From: Paludibacteraceae bacterium
Lineage (GTDB): Bacteria > Bacteroidota > Bacteroidia > Bacteroidales > Paludibacteraceae
Direction of reading: 5' to 3'
DNA: 51,318 bases
Assembly: GCA_017632345.1 (NCBI GenBank)
Contig: JAGBRL010000037.1
Span: forward strand, 1 to 51,318
Positions 42,228-50,185 of this stretch are shown here, in pieces. Numbering within the stretch: position 1 is the first letter of the stretch; each line of letters opens with the position of its first letter. The position numbers and the translations under genes were made by a program. The notes beneath the pieces were generated by a model. That model did no database searches. It was not told the DNA's origin and saw only the letters and a list, made by a program, of their open reading frames with translations.

Positions 42228-43109
42228 ATGTTGAAGAATTTTATTATCAGGGCTTTATCAGGTCTGACGTATGCAGCGCTTATGTTGTCTGCGTTTGCGT
42301 ATTATGGCAAAGTGTGGTCTTTCATTGTCTTTGCTCTGATATTGATACTTGCCTTGCGTGAGTTTTATGAGCTTACATCTGAAAATAAGAGACTGGAACT
42401 GCCGCATTATGTGGCGATAGTGCTGGGCACTGTGTCTTTTTGCTTGTTGGCAAACGAAGGGGTGTTGCTTGGCTTCGTTGTAAGCACTGTGTTGGCATTT
42501 ACTACTGTGTCTATTATGGAACTTTTCCGTAAAAAGAATAATCCTATTAATAATATAGGTTTAACAGTGATGGGATATGTTTATGTGTTGCTTCCGGTTT
42601 TTTGTTTCATGAATTTCACTTCGGCATATCTGCTGCTGTTTTTCTTTGTGATGATATGGGGGTCCGACACGGGTGCTTATCTTGTCGGAATGTGCATAGG
42701 AAAGCATAAGATGTTTGAGCGAATATCCCCTAAAAAAACTTGGGAGGGCTTCTTCGGAGGTCTTGCTTTCGCTCTTGCGGTGGGTTATATAGCTTATCTG
42801 CTGCAAAGTAATGAATGGATGAGAAACATGTTTGGAGGCTTTTGTTACAGTGAGTCTGTCACTGTCAACTGTTATGAGAGGTTTGAATCTTTTACCCTTT
42901 GTCAGTGGCTTGCGCTTTCTGCAGTGGTCTTCTGTCTGGGAACTCTCGGCGATTTGGTAGAGTCTCTTTTCAAACGTCATCTTGGAGTGAAGGACTCTGG
43001 AAATATCATGCCGGGGCATGGTGGCATGCTGGACAGGTTCGACAGCGCTTTTTTTGCAGCTCCGGTTGCGCTGATTATTGCCAAGATTTTCTTTTTGTCA
43101 AATTGTTGA
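42228..43109 (+). CDS. cdsA: Phosphatidate cytidylyltransferase
   Basis: Makes CDP-diacylglycerol from phosphatidate and CTP, the branch point of phospholipid synthesis. A 293-residue integral inner-membrane protein with about eight TM segments. The C-terminal signature S-x2-K-R-x4-K-D-x-G...H-G-G-x2-D-R-x-D is complete in SLFKRHLGVKDSGNIMPGHG followed by GMLDRFDS. The loop SDTGAYLVGMCIGKHKMFERISPKKTWEG is also typical. It follows the charged-helix gene by 23 bases; psd and pssA lie just downstream, so the pathway is clustered. Confidence 0.95.
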   Translation: MLKNFIIRALSGLTYAALMLSAFAYYGKVWSFIVFALILILALREFYELTSENKRLELPHYVAIVLGTVSFCLLANEGVLLGFVVSTVLAFTTVSIMELFRKKNNPINNIGLTVMGYVYVLLPVFCFMNFTSAYLLLFFFVMIWGSDTGAYLVGMCIGKHKMFERISPKKTWEGFFGGLAFALAVGYIAYLLQSNEWMRNMFGGFCYSESVTVNCYERFESFTLCQWLALSAVVFCLGTLGDLVESLFKRHLGVKDSGNIMPGHGGMLDRFDSAFFAAPVALIIAKIFFLSNC

Positions 43110-43170
43110 TTTTATAAGAAAGGGCAATAGCTGCAAAATACGATTAATAAACAAGGTTAGTTCCGGGCCG

Positions 43171-43253
43171 CTTTTGAAAAATGTTCGTGCTATCTTGTTC
43201 ATATTTGCTCTGTTATGAAGCGGATACTGCTTGTCTGCAAATGTGAACAAGAT
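43171..43253. repeat. Palindromic repeat, central part only (copy J)
   Basis: ATCTTGTTCATATTTGC (43192-43208) and GCAAATGTGAACAAGAT (43237-43253) are inverted repeats matching at 16 of 17 positions with a 28-base spacer. The left flank CTTTTGAAAAATG and the GTTCATATTTGC arm recur in copy C, and GAGCAAGAT-type sequence in copies A and F. The outer arms are lost. It lies between cdsA and psd. Confidence 0.65.
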
Positions 43254-43326
43254 GATTCAAGCGAGCCAGGAAATTTCTTTACCTAAGTTTACGTAGCTTT
43301 TTTAGCAAATAAGAAAAGCGTTAAAA

Positions 43327-43359
43327 TTTGGTTGAAGTGTATTAATTTATTATATTTGC
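43327..43359 (+). promoter_or_regulatory. Promoter of psd
   Basis: TTTG at 43327-43330, 20 bases, TATATTTGC at 43351-43359, 18 bases before the psd ATG. Confidence 0.7.
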
Positions 43360-43377
43360 GAGGTTAAACATATTAGT

Positions 43378-44046
43378 ATGACTATACATAAAGAAGGAAA
43401 AGGTATTTTGATGACGCTGTTTGTCGTTGTCGCTGTTGTGAGTCTGGTCGCTTATAAATGTCTGTATGAGCAGTCCCCGCTTACGGCAAAGGTTATTATT
43501 TGCCTTAGTTGGTGCGTGTTTCTTTTCTTTCTTAATTTCTTCAGAAATCCGAAGCGTGTGTTCGAAGGGTTCGAAGACGGCATGATTGTCGCTCCGGCAG
43601 ACGGGACGGTGGTGGTGATAGAGCCTACTGAAGAGCAGGAATATTTGAAGGAGAAGCGCATTCAGGTCTCTATTTTTATGAGTGTGTTCAATGTTCACGC
43701 CAACTGGTATCCGACTAAAGGCAAGGTTGTTTATTATACTCATAACAACGGTCGATTCATGGCAGCAAACCTGCCAAAGTCAAGCACGGAGAACGAACGT
43801 TCTACTGTAGTTATAGAGACGCCGAACAAAACTAAGATTTTGATGAGGCAGATAGCCGGAGCGCTTGCAAGACGTATTGTCACTTATTCCCGCGAAGGTC
43901 ATGAGTGCGGGGTGAACGAACAGATGGGCTTCATAAAGTTTGGCTCCAGAGTTGACTTGTTCTTGCCGATGGACGCTGACATAAAGGTGAAGATGAAACA
44001 GGCTGTTGTGGGTAACAAAACTATTATCGCAAAACTGAAAAATTGA
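43378..44046 (+). CDS. psd: Phosphatidylserine decarboxylase
   Basis: Converts phosphatidylserine to phosphatidylethanolamine; a pyruvoyl enzyme that cuts itself. 222 residues, the short (Sinorhizobium/archaeal-like) type. N-terminal TM segments (about 9-25 and 36-54), FRNPKR, the VAPADGTVV block, FMSVFNVHANWYP with the conserved histidine, and the self-cleavage site Gly189-Ser190 in MGFIKFGSRVD. Ser190 becomes the pyruvoyl group of the small subunit. Its own promoter is at 43327; a terminator separates it from pssA, which supplies its substrate. Confidence 0.93.
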   Translation: MTIHKEGKGILMTLFVVVAVVSLVAYKCLYEQSPLTAKVIICLSWCVFLFFLNFFRNPKRVFEGFEDGMIVAPADGTVVVIEPTEEQEYLKEKRIQVSIFMSVFNVHANWYPTKGKVVYYTHNNGRFMAANLPKSSTENERSTVVIETPNKTKILMRQIAGALARRIVTYSREGHECGVNEQMGFIKFGSRVDLFLPMDADIKVKMKQAVVGNKTIIAKLKN

Positions 44047-44066
44047 TTTTTAATTGTTATATGCGG

Positions 44067-44100
44067 GAGGAACGGACTTGTCCGTTTCTCTTTTGTTTTT
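44067..44100 (+). terminator. Terminator between psd and pssA
   Basis: GAGGAACGGAC (44067-44077) pairs with GTCCGTTTCTC (44080-44090) with one G-U pair and a tight loop; TTTTGTTTTT follows. It may attenuate rather than stop transcription into pssA, which has no visible promoter of its own. Confidence 0.7.
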
Positions 44101-44120
44101 AATCTTAAAAAAAATAAACT

Positions 44121-44834
44121 ATGGCTATAAAGAAACATATTCCAAACACGATAACTTGCATGAATCTTTTCTCAGGCTGTGTGGCTTGTGTTATGGCTTT
44201 TAAAGGCGAACTGCTTCTCGCGTCTTTGTTCATATATTTGGGGGCAGTGTTCGACTTTTTTGACGGTATGGTGGCAAGATTGCTTAAAGTGTCGTCGCCG
44301 ATAGGGAAGGAGCTCGACTCGCTTGCCGATTGCATAACGTTTGGTATGGCTCCGGGACTGATTATGTTTTCGTTCTTGCAGACCTATTGCGAAACGCCGT
44401 GCGCCTACATTCCGTATGTGGCGTTCCTTATACCGGTGTTTTCCGCATTGCGCCTTGCTAAATTTAATATAGATGAGAGGCAGACTTCTTCCTTTATAGG
44501 GCTGCCGACTCCGGCTAATGCGGTGTTCCTTGCGTCTTCTGCAGCGTTGTTTGATATAGAGGGTTACAATGTTGAGGCTTTGAAGCCTTTCATGCAGAAC
44601 GTATATGTGGTCATTGCGGTCATTCTTGTGATGTGCTATCTTCTTGTTTGCGAGTTGCCGATGTTTTCTCTTAAATTCAAGAGCTTGAAGTGGGCGGACA
44701 ACAAAAGCCAATTTATACTTATAGGCTCTTCTGTAATATTGTTGGCCGTGTTTAAATTGGCGGCGATACCTATGATTATATTGCTGTTCATATTTATGTC
44801 TGTGATTTTGTTTTTTATGAAGAAAGGTAAATGA
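44121..44834 (+). CDS. pssA: CDP-diacylglycerol-serine O-phosphatidyltransferase
   Basis: Makes phosphatidylserine from CDP-diacylglycerol and serine in the inner membrane. 237 residues, about six TM segments. The CDP-alcohol phosphotransferase motif D-G-x2-A-R-x8-G-x3-D-x3-D is complete: Asp48, Gly49, Ala52, Arg53, Gly62, Asp66, Asp70. It uses the product of cdsA and feeds psd, both immediately upstream. sppA follows 21 bases later, so pssA, sppA and tcdA probably share a transcript. Confidence 0.94.
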   Translation: MAIKKHIPNTITCMNLFSGCVACVMAFKGELLLASLFIYLGAVFDFFDGMVARLLKVSSPIGKELDSLADCITFGMAPGLIMFSFLQTYCETPCAYIPYVAFLIPVFSALRLAKFNIDERQTSSFIGLPTPANAVFLASSAALFDIEGYNVEALKPFMQNVYVVIAVILVMCYLLVCELPMFSLKFKSLKWADNKSQFILIGSSVILLAVFKLAAIPMIILLFIFMSVILFFMKKGK

Positions 44835-44855
44835 TAATTTTCTAAAAGAAGCAGT

Positions 44856-46547
44856 ATGGTTCAGTTTTTCAAACAGGTTTTGGGCACCGTTGTGGGGCTT
44901 GTTATTTTTTCGGTGTTATCATTTATTTTTCTGATAATGATAATTGCAAGCGCGTCGTCAAGTGTGGTAAGCGTGCCAAAGCGCTCTGTTCTGGAGATTA
45001 AAATGAGGGGAGTGATGAACGAACGTTCGGAAGAGGATTTGGCTGTATTGATAGATAATAACGCAGAGCAGGCTATAGGGCTGGATGATGTGCTTGATGT
45101 TCTGAAAAATGCGAAGGATGACAATCGTATTTATGCTGTCTTGCTGAAGATGGACAATTTTCAGGCAGACTATGCAATGCTTCACGAAGTCCGTACTGCT
45201 CTGGACGAACTGAAAAATTCTGGCAAATACGTGTTTGCATATTCTGACAATTATTCGCAAAGTGAATATTATGTTGCGTCTGTGGCGGACACTGTTATAA
45301 TGAATCCTTACGGGTCGTTGGATATTCACGGACTGGCTTTGAAGTCTATGTTCTACAAAGGGCTGATGGATAATCTTGGGGTTGAGATGCAGATTGTGAA
45401 GGTTGGTGAATACAAGTCGGCTACAGAGGTTTTCACGGAGGTGAAGATGAGTGACGCGAATCGTGAACAGTCTGCCAAGTTGGTGGAAGATTTATGGAGC
45501 AGGATGAAGAAGGAGATTGCCGCGTCAAGAAATATAGATGAGGTTGATGTTCAGGCGGCGGCAGATAGCTTTATGGCTTACAGGCCGGCAGAGTCTGCAA
45601 CGCCTAAGTTTGTGGATTTGCTCCTTTATGAAGATGATGTCTATGATTTTGTAGAAAAAGAGTCGGATGTAGTGGATAAGATCTCTATGGAGGATTATCT
45701 CTCTTGTTTGGAAAAAGAGTCGGAAATGTCGTCAGACAAGGTGGCGGTTGTTTATGCTGTGGGCGAGATTGGCGATGATTTAGAGGGTGTTAACTATAAG
45801 AAACTGGCAAAGGAGATTGACAAGATAGAGAAGGACTCTAGCGTGAAGGCTATTGTTTTGCGCGTTAATTCTCCGGGCGGAAGCGCGTTTGGCTCTGAGT
45901 TGATATGGAAGGCTTTGAATGATGCTCGCAAAACGAAGCCTGTTGTTGTAAGCATGAGCGGATATGCGGCTTCGGGAGGGTATTATATATCGTGCATGGC
46001 GGATAGGATAGTCTCCAGCCCGTACACTCTTACAGGTTCTATAGGCATTTATGGCATGATTCCTAATCTTGAAGGTGTCACAAATAAGGTGGGGCTTTCT
46101 ACTGATGTGGTGAAAAGCAGCGAGTTTGCTGATTCGCCGGATCTCTTCAGACCTATGACGGAACGTGAACGGCACATAGTTCAGCAGAATGTCAACAGAG
46201 GATATGATCTTTTCATAAAGCGTTGCGCTGATGGACGAAAGGTTAAGGCGGAAGATATTTCAAATTTGGCGCAAGGGCGTGTGTGGAGCGGAGTTTCGGC
46301 TCTTTCTAACGGACTTGTGGACACGCTCGGTTCTCTGGATGATGCTGTGAAAATTGCAGCTAAGTTTGCAAATCTAGAGGAGTATAGTATAGCTAAGTAT
46401 CCGGCTAAAAAAACTCTGATGGACCGGTTGATGGAGAAATCTCAGGTTAAGATGGGTCCTGGACTTGACATCGAGAGAGATGTGCTGCATAAACTTAAAA
46501 GGATGGAGAAGCTTCAGGCTAAGATGCCTAAGGTTGTGGTTGAGTGA
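44856..46547 (+). CDS. sppA: Signal peptide peptidase SppA, long type
   Basis: Membrane-bound serine protease that degrades cleaved signal peptides. 563 residues: N-terminal TM anchor (about 10-32) and two S49 domains, as in the E. coli 67-kDa type. The catalytic Lys is probably Lys187 in KVGEYKSATE of the first domain and the nucleophile Ser368 in VVVSMSGYAASGGYY of the second; VNSPGGSAFGSELIW precedes it and GSIGIYG follows. Gap of 21 bases from pssA and 13 bases to tcdA suggests one operon. Confidence 0.93.
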   Translation: MVQFFKQVLGTVVGLVIFSVLSFIFLIMIIASASSSVVSVPKRSVLEIKMRGVMNERSEEDLAVLIDNNAEQAIGLDDVLDVLKNAKDDNRIYAVLLKMDNFQADYAMLHEVRTALDELKNSGKYVFAYSDNYSQSEYYVASVADTVIMNPYGSLDIHGLALKSMFYKGLMDNLGVEMQIVKVGEYKSATEVFTEVKMSDANREQSAKLVEDLWSRMKKEIAASRNIDEVDVQAAADSFMAYRPAESATPKFVDLLLYEDDVYDFVEKESDVVDKISMEDYLSCLEKESEMSSDKVAVVYAVGEIGDDLEGVNYKKLAKEIDKIEKDSSVKAIVLRVNSPGGSAFGSELIWKALNDARKTKPVVVSMSGYAASGGYYISCMADRIVSSPYTLTGSIGIYGMIPNLEGVTNKVGLSTDVVKSSEFADSPDLFRPMTERERHIVQQNVNRGYDLFIKRCADGRKVKAEDISNLAQGRVWSGVSALSNGLVDTLGSLDDAVKIAAKFANLEEYSIAKYPAKKTLMDRLMEKSQVKMGPGLDIERDVLHKLKRMEKLQAKMPKVVVE

Positions 46548-46560
46548 TAATCTTTTTCGT

Positions 46561-47304
46561 ATGGGTCAGAGCTGGAATTCGAGAACCTCGTTGCTTTTTG
46601 GAGAGGGGGCGCTGGACGCTCTTGCAGAGAGCAGTGTGCTTGTAGTGGGCGTGGGCGGTGTAGGTGCTTATGCGGCGGAGATGATATGCAGGGCTGGTGT
46701 CGGAAAGTTGACTATTGTTGATGCAGACTGCGTTAGCGAAACAAATATAAACCGGCAGCTGGTGGCTTTGCACTCTACGGTTGGCGAGCGTAAGGTTGAT
46801 GTGCTGGGGAGGAGGCTCCTCGATATTAATCCGAAGCTGGAACTGACAAAATATTGCGAGTTTCTGAAAGACGAGAGGGTGGAACAGTTGCTCGACTCTG
46901 ACAGATTTGATTATGTGATAGACGCGATAGACTCGTTGAGCCCGAAGGTTTTTCTTATAAAAAGCGCTTTGGAGCGTAAATTGCCTCTGATTTCATCAAT
47001 GGGCGCCGGTGCAAAAAGCGATATAACTCAGATAAAAATAGCGGACATCTCAAAATCTTTTAACTGCAATCTTGCGAAAGCGGTGCGCAAAAGATTGTCA
47101 AAGCTGGGTATAAAGAAGGGCTTTATGTGTGTGTTCAGCACTGAAATTGCCGATGAAAAGGCCGTTTTGCTCATAGATAACGAACAAAACAAGGTCTCCA
47201 CAACAGGCACAGTCTCTTATATGCCGGCAACGTTTGGAAACTACATCTCCTACTATGTGATAAGAAGCCTTGTCTTACAAAACAGAGAGCAAGGGGAAAA
47301 GTAA
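46561..47304 (+). CDS. tcdA: tRNA threonylcarbamoyladenosine dehydratase
   Basis: E1-like enzyme (YgdL/CsdL family) that closes t6A37 of tRNA into the cyclic form ct6A using ATP. 247 residues from the ATG at 46561 (MGQSWNSRTSLLFGEGAL); upstream codons in frame overlap sppA and are not homologous. Nucleotide-binding motif VVGVGGVGAYAAEMI (about 28-42), TIVDADCVSETNINRQL, DAIDSLSPK and SSMGAGAKSDITQIKI are all family features. It lacks the Cys pairs of ThiF/MoeB. The 3' end overlaps the convergent PAP2-like gene by 30 bases. Confidence 0.92.
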   Translation: MGQSWNSRTSLLFGEGALDALAESSVLVVGVGGVGAYAAEMICRAGVGKLTIVDADCVSETNINRQLVALHSTVGERKVDVLGRRLLDINPKLELTKYCEFLKDERVEQLLDSDRFDYVIDAIDSLSPKVFLIKSALERKLPLISSMGAGAKSDITQIKIADISKSFNCNLAKAVRKRLSKLGIKKGFMCVFSTEIADEKAVLLIDNEQNKVSTTGTVSYMPATFGNYISYYVIRSLVLQNREQGEK

Positions 47305-47883
47305 TGTGCTTGCCGAACCTATCACAAAACCTCCAAGAAGCTGTTCTTCTGTGTTTTTATGTAAGTAAAGGCGGGCAGACGAGATTAGCCCGGCGGCAAG
47401 AAGAACTGAATATATCCAGACTGACGGGAAGACCATCATCTTTAAGCTTGCGAACAGCAATCCGCCAAACAGGCAGCCTATGGACGTGGTGTGTGAGCTT
47501 ATTTTCCATTTAAAATTGAGTATCAGGCATATAAGGATAGCTATAGAACTAGCAAACATAGTTTTATAGATGAAGCCTGGCATATAAATTCGGTAAAGCA
47601 AAATGGTGCATATCATAAAGGACAAGATGGTGCAAGAGTAAGGTAAAATGCGGTCTGACGTATTGTTTAGCTTGATATTGTCTATCACATTCAGTTTCGA
47701 CAGAACAAAAATTGTGAGCATTGGCAAGAACGCGGCAAAAATCACAACGAAGGTGAACGCCATCCGTATCATTTCCAACGGGTAAAAGCGGAATAGGTCG
47801 AAGGTGAAAAATATCAGAATGCCGTAGATAGGCATAAAAAAAGGAAAAAACAAAATTGAGATTAAGCGGGCAATCGTTTTCAT
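47275..47883 (-). CDS. PAP2-like integral membrane protein
   Basis: A 202-residue inner-membrane protein with about six TM segments. The C-terminal half resembles the PAP2 phosphatase fold: ISSHTTSIG stands where the PSGH motif is expected, and SARLYLHKNTEEQLLGG where R-x5-H-x3-D is expected, but the acid is Glu and the N-terminal KxxxxxxRP motif is only hinted at (KLNNTSDRILP). It may be a lipid-phosphate phosphatase or a degenerate relative. It overlaps the end of tcdA by 30 bases, convergently, and is 22 bases behind rpoN, so it is probably transcribed with rpoN. Confidence 0.7.
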   Translation of the reverse strand: MKTIARLISILFFPFFMPIYGILIFFTFDLFRFYPLEMIRMAFTFVVIFAAFLPMLTIFVLSKLNVIDNIKLNNTSDRILPYSCTILSFMICTILLYRIYMPGFIYKTMFASSIAILICLILNFKWKISSHTTSIGCLFGGLLFASLKMMVFPSVWIYSVLLAAGLISSARLYLHKNTEEQLLGGFVIGSASTLLFPLLSVL

Positions 47884-47905
47884 CTGTCTGAATGTTAAAT
47901 TAATT

Positions 47906-49342
47906 TTAAATCTCCTTTCTCATTCGAGCCACAGGAATGTTCATCTGTTCTCTGTACTTGGCCACTGTTCGGCGGGCAATCACGTAGCCCTTGTCCTTCA
48001 GGATTTCTGCAAGCTTGTCGTCTGTGAGCGGCGACCTTTTGTTCTCTCCTGCTATGCACTCCTCCAATATTTTCTTTATCTCGATGGCTGAGACCTCCTC
48101 GCCTTGTTCGTTCTGCATAGACTCAGAGAAGAAAAACTTAAGAGAGTATATTCCGAAGTCTGTCTGCACGTACTTGTTGTTGCTGACACGCGAGATGGTT
48201 GACACGTCGAAACCTGTGATGTCCGAGATGTCTTTAAGAATCATGGGCTTAAGTTTTGTCTCGTCGCCAGAAATAAAAAACTCAGACTGTTTGTTCACGA
48301 TAGCCTGCATCGTTGCCATAAGAGTGTCCTGACGTTGTTTAACTGCATTTATGAACCATTTTGCAGAGTCAAGTTTCTGTTTTACGAAAAGCACGGCATC
48401 TTTCATGTCTTTGCTCTGGTTGCTTTTGTTGTTAGAATACTCTTCGAACATCTCGGAGTAATTGCGGTTGATCTGCAAGTCCGGAATGTTTTTGCTGTTA
48501 AGCAATACGTTAAGAACTCCGTTGTCATTTTCAACCACATAATCCGGAATGATGGTGGAGCTGCCCAGTTCGTATTCGGACTCCCACGCTCCGCCCGGTT
48601 TCGGGTTCAGTCTGGTGATTTCCGTTACTGCAGCCTTGAACTCATCTTCAGAAGCGTTTGTGTATTTGAGTATTTTGTCAAAGTGTTTTTTAGAGAACTC
48701 TTCGAATCGGGTGTCGAGTATCTTGTAGGCGAGCTTCACTGCGTCGGTTTGCTCCTTGCGTTCCAGCTGAAGCATCAGACACTCTCTGAGCGTCATTGCC
48801 GCAACGCCTGCCGGCTCGAAAGACTGCACCACCTTCACGGCTTCGCGCATTTCGTCGTCCGAAACGGTTATGCCCACATGGAAAGAGTAGTCGTCCACCA
48901 TAGACTCCACGTCTCGTCTCAAATATCCGTCGTGGTCTATGTTGCCAATCACATATTCAGTCAGAGCGGACTCCCTTTCGCTGAGCAGCTTCAGGTTGAG
49001 CTGATCCAGCAAGAAGTCTCTGAAAGAAGAGTCTGCGGATACGCTCATGCCCGGAGTGTTGTCTTCTGAATAATTTCCAGACCTGAGTTTGTAGTCTGGT
49101 ATATCGTCCTCGCTTCGGTAGTCGCCGAGACTCAAGTCTTCGTTCTGTTCGTTGTTATAGAGAATATCGTCAAAGCTTTCCTCCGGATTAGACTCGCCGC
49201 TGTCCTCAAGAGCCGGGTTCTCCTCCAGCTCCTGCTTGATACGCTCCTCCATCTCCAAGGTGTTGACCTCAAGCATCTTTATAAATTGAATCTGCTGAGG
49301 CGCGATTTTTTGCTGTAATTTTTGCTGTAAGCCTTGTCTCAT
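47906..49342 (-). CDS. rpoN: RNA polymerase sigma-54 factor
   Basis: Alternative sigma factor needing AAA+ activators. 478 residues: N-terminal activator-interacting region rich in Gln and Leu (GLQQKLQQKIAPQQIQFIKML, MEERIKQELEENPALE), an acidic region II, the core-binding domain (SVSADSSFRDFLLDQL to LNPKPGGAWESEYE) and the DNA-binding C-terminus with the RpoN box ARRTVAKYR (456-464), which reads the -24 promoter element. The length is normal. A -7 element TACATTTG lies on the minus strand at 49372-49365. No activator gene is in the window. Confidence 0.95.
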   Translation of the reverse strand: MRQGLQQKLQQKIAPQQIQFIKMLEVNTLEMEERIKQELEENPALEDSGESNPEESFDDILYNNEQNEDLSLGDYRSEDDIPDYKLRSGNYSEDNTPGMSVSADSSFRDFLLDQLNLKLLSERESALTEYVIGNIDHDGYLRRDVESMVDDYSFHVGITVSDDEMREAVKVVQSFEPAGVAAMTLRECLMLQLERKEQTDAVKLAYKILDTRFEEFSKKHFDKILKYTNASEDEFKAAVTEITRLNPKPGGAWESEYELGSSTIIPDYVVENDNGVLNVLLNSKNIPDLQINRNYSEMFEEYSNNKSNQSKDMKDAVLFVKQKLDSAKWFINAVKQRQDTLMATMQAIVNKQSEFFISGDETKLKPMILKDISDITGFDVSTISRVSNNKYVQTDFGIYSLKFFFSESMQNEQGEEVSAIEIKKILEECIAGENKRSPLTDDKLAEILKDKGYVIARRTVAKYREQMNIPVARMRKEI

Positions 49343-49364
49343 AACATTATAGAATAACTTGCCA

Positions 49365-49372
49365 CAAATGTA
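49365..49372 (-). promoter_or_regulatory. -7 element of rpoN
   Basis: CAAATGTA read on the minus strand is TACATTTG, 22 bases before the rpoN ATG. No -33 match. Confidence 0.5.
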
Positions 49373-49423
49373 AACAAAAAAATCGGTAATTTTCAGGGAT
49401 AGCCTTCAAAATATAATACATCG

Positions 49424-49978
49424 CCCAATATTGCCCTAAATATTTTCAATGCATGAAATCATGTGCAGAGTATTAATACTTTGCAAAAAATGTCGCCTCC
49501 TCCCCTCCTAAGCAATCACGGTTGTGTACGGAGGAGATGTAGAAAGTTCGTTCAGCCACTTTTCGAGGTCTGTTTTCGTGAGATGGAGCATGTGTAGGAT
49601 GTCCCTGAACACGCTGCTGCGGTTTGAGTTTTGATACGCAACCGTAGATTTGCATGGGGCGCGGCTTATTCTCAGGTGATTGAGGTTGCCGGTCGCCGAT
49701 TTTAATCCGTTGGAAATGTCACGCACAGAGTCGCAGCAAGAGAATTGACAAAAGCTATGCTGACGAGCTGACTCCACGTGTCAATGTTTGTCAGTCCCTG
49801 CTGTCCGAATGATTTTTCTGATATTTTCTTTCGGCAATTTGCCGATTGCTTGCGCGAAAAGTGTTATATTTGCCATAAGGAAGTTGTTTTGATGGGGATC
49901 ATTGCTAAATTAACACTTTTAGTTTAGCGCTCAACTTCCTTTTTTATTTTTTCTTATAAATTATTTAGGACAATATTG
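49424..49978. mobile_element. Remnant of an IS4-family insertion sequence
   Basis: The ends are inverted repeats: CAATATTGCCCTAAATA (49426-49442) and TATTTAGGACAATATTG (49962-49978), one difference in 17. Between them, on the minus strand, lies a broken transposase. The same ends bound the non-coding element at 32.7 kb. The whole is about 555 bp, far shorter than an intact IS of this kind, so the central and C-terminal transposase coding is deleted. No target-site duplication is evident. Confidence 0.75.
49508..49880 (-). pseudogene. IS4-family transposase fragment, frameshifted
   Basis: Reading down the minus strand from an ATG at about 49876: MANITLFAQAIGKLPKEN and IRKIIRTAGTDKH, then a TGA in that frame. 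The next conserved part, DTWSQLVSIAF, is in a second frame. The reading returns to the first for CQFSCCDSVRDISNGLKSAT, GNLNHLRISRAP and STVAYQNSN. This is the N-terminal part of the Bacteroidales IS4-family transposases (DUF4372-type start). Two compensating frameshifts and the loss of the DDE catalytic region make it inactive. The final codons (LTKTDLEKWLNELS) may be the remnant of the C-terminus after an internal deletion. Confidence 0.8.
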
Positions 49979-50185
49979 AGTGCGACAGAATTATTTGAGG
50001 TTTCTAACATAGAGAAACTTAGATGTTTTTATAAACAACATGAATCTGGTTATGTCTCTATAGCTTATAAATTGCAAGATATGATTGATTGTTTTGTAAT
50101 AGATTATGTTGATTCGCAAATCCGAGTATTTGTAGTAAAGGGTGCAGATTTTTTAGTTGATAGTGTAGAAAAAAATATTAAATGA
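49976..50185 (+). CDS. Small hypothetical protein, possibly truncated by the IS
   Basis: A 69-residue frame starting at a TTG that lies inside the right inverted repeat of the IS4 remnant. The sequence (ELFEVSNIEKLRCFYKQHES, YVSIAYKLQDMIDCFVIDY) has no family I recognise. The frame stays open upstream to 49928, in the IS, so the natural N-terminus may have been lost to the insertion. Its last four bases overlap the next start (ATGA), which suggests coupled translation and a real gene. Base composition is visibly richer in A and T than the housekeeping genes upstream. Confidence 0.55.
   Translation: MSATELFEVSNIEKLRCFYKQHESGYVSIAYKLQDMIDCFVIDYVDSQIRVFVVKGADFLVDSVEKNIK

Noticed and set aside
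48335..49069. 244-codon plus-strand frame inside rpoN
   Set aside because: Antisense to a full-length, motif-complete rpoN; no recognisable domain.
49473..49655. 60-codon minus-strand frame
   Set aside because: Out-of-frame reading of the IS4 transposase fragment.
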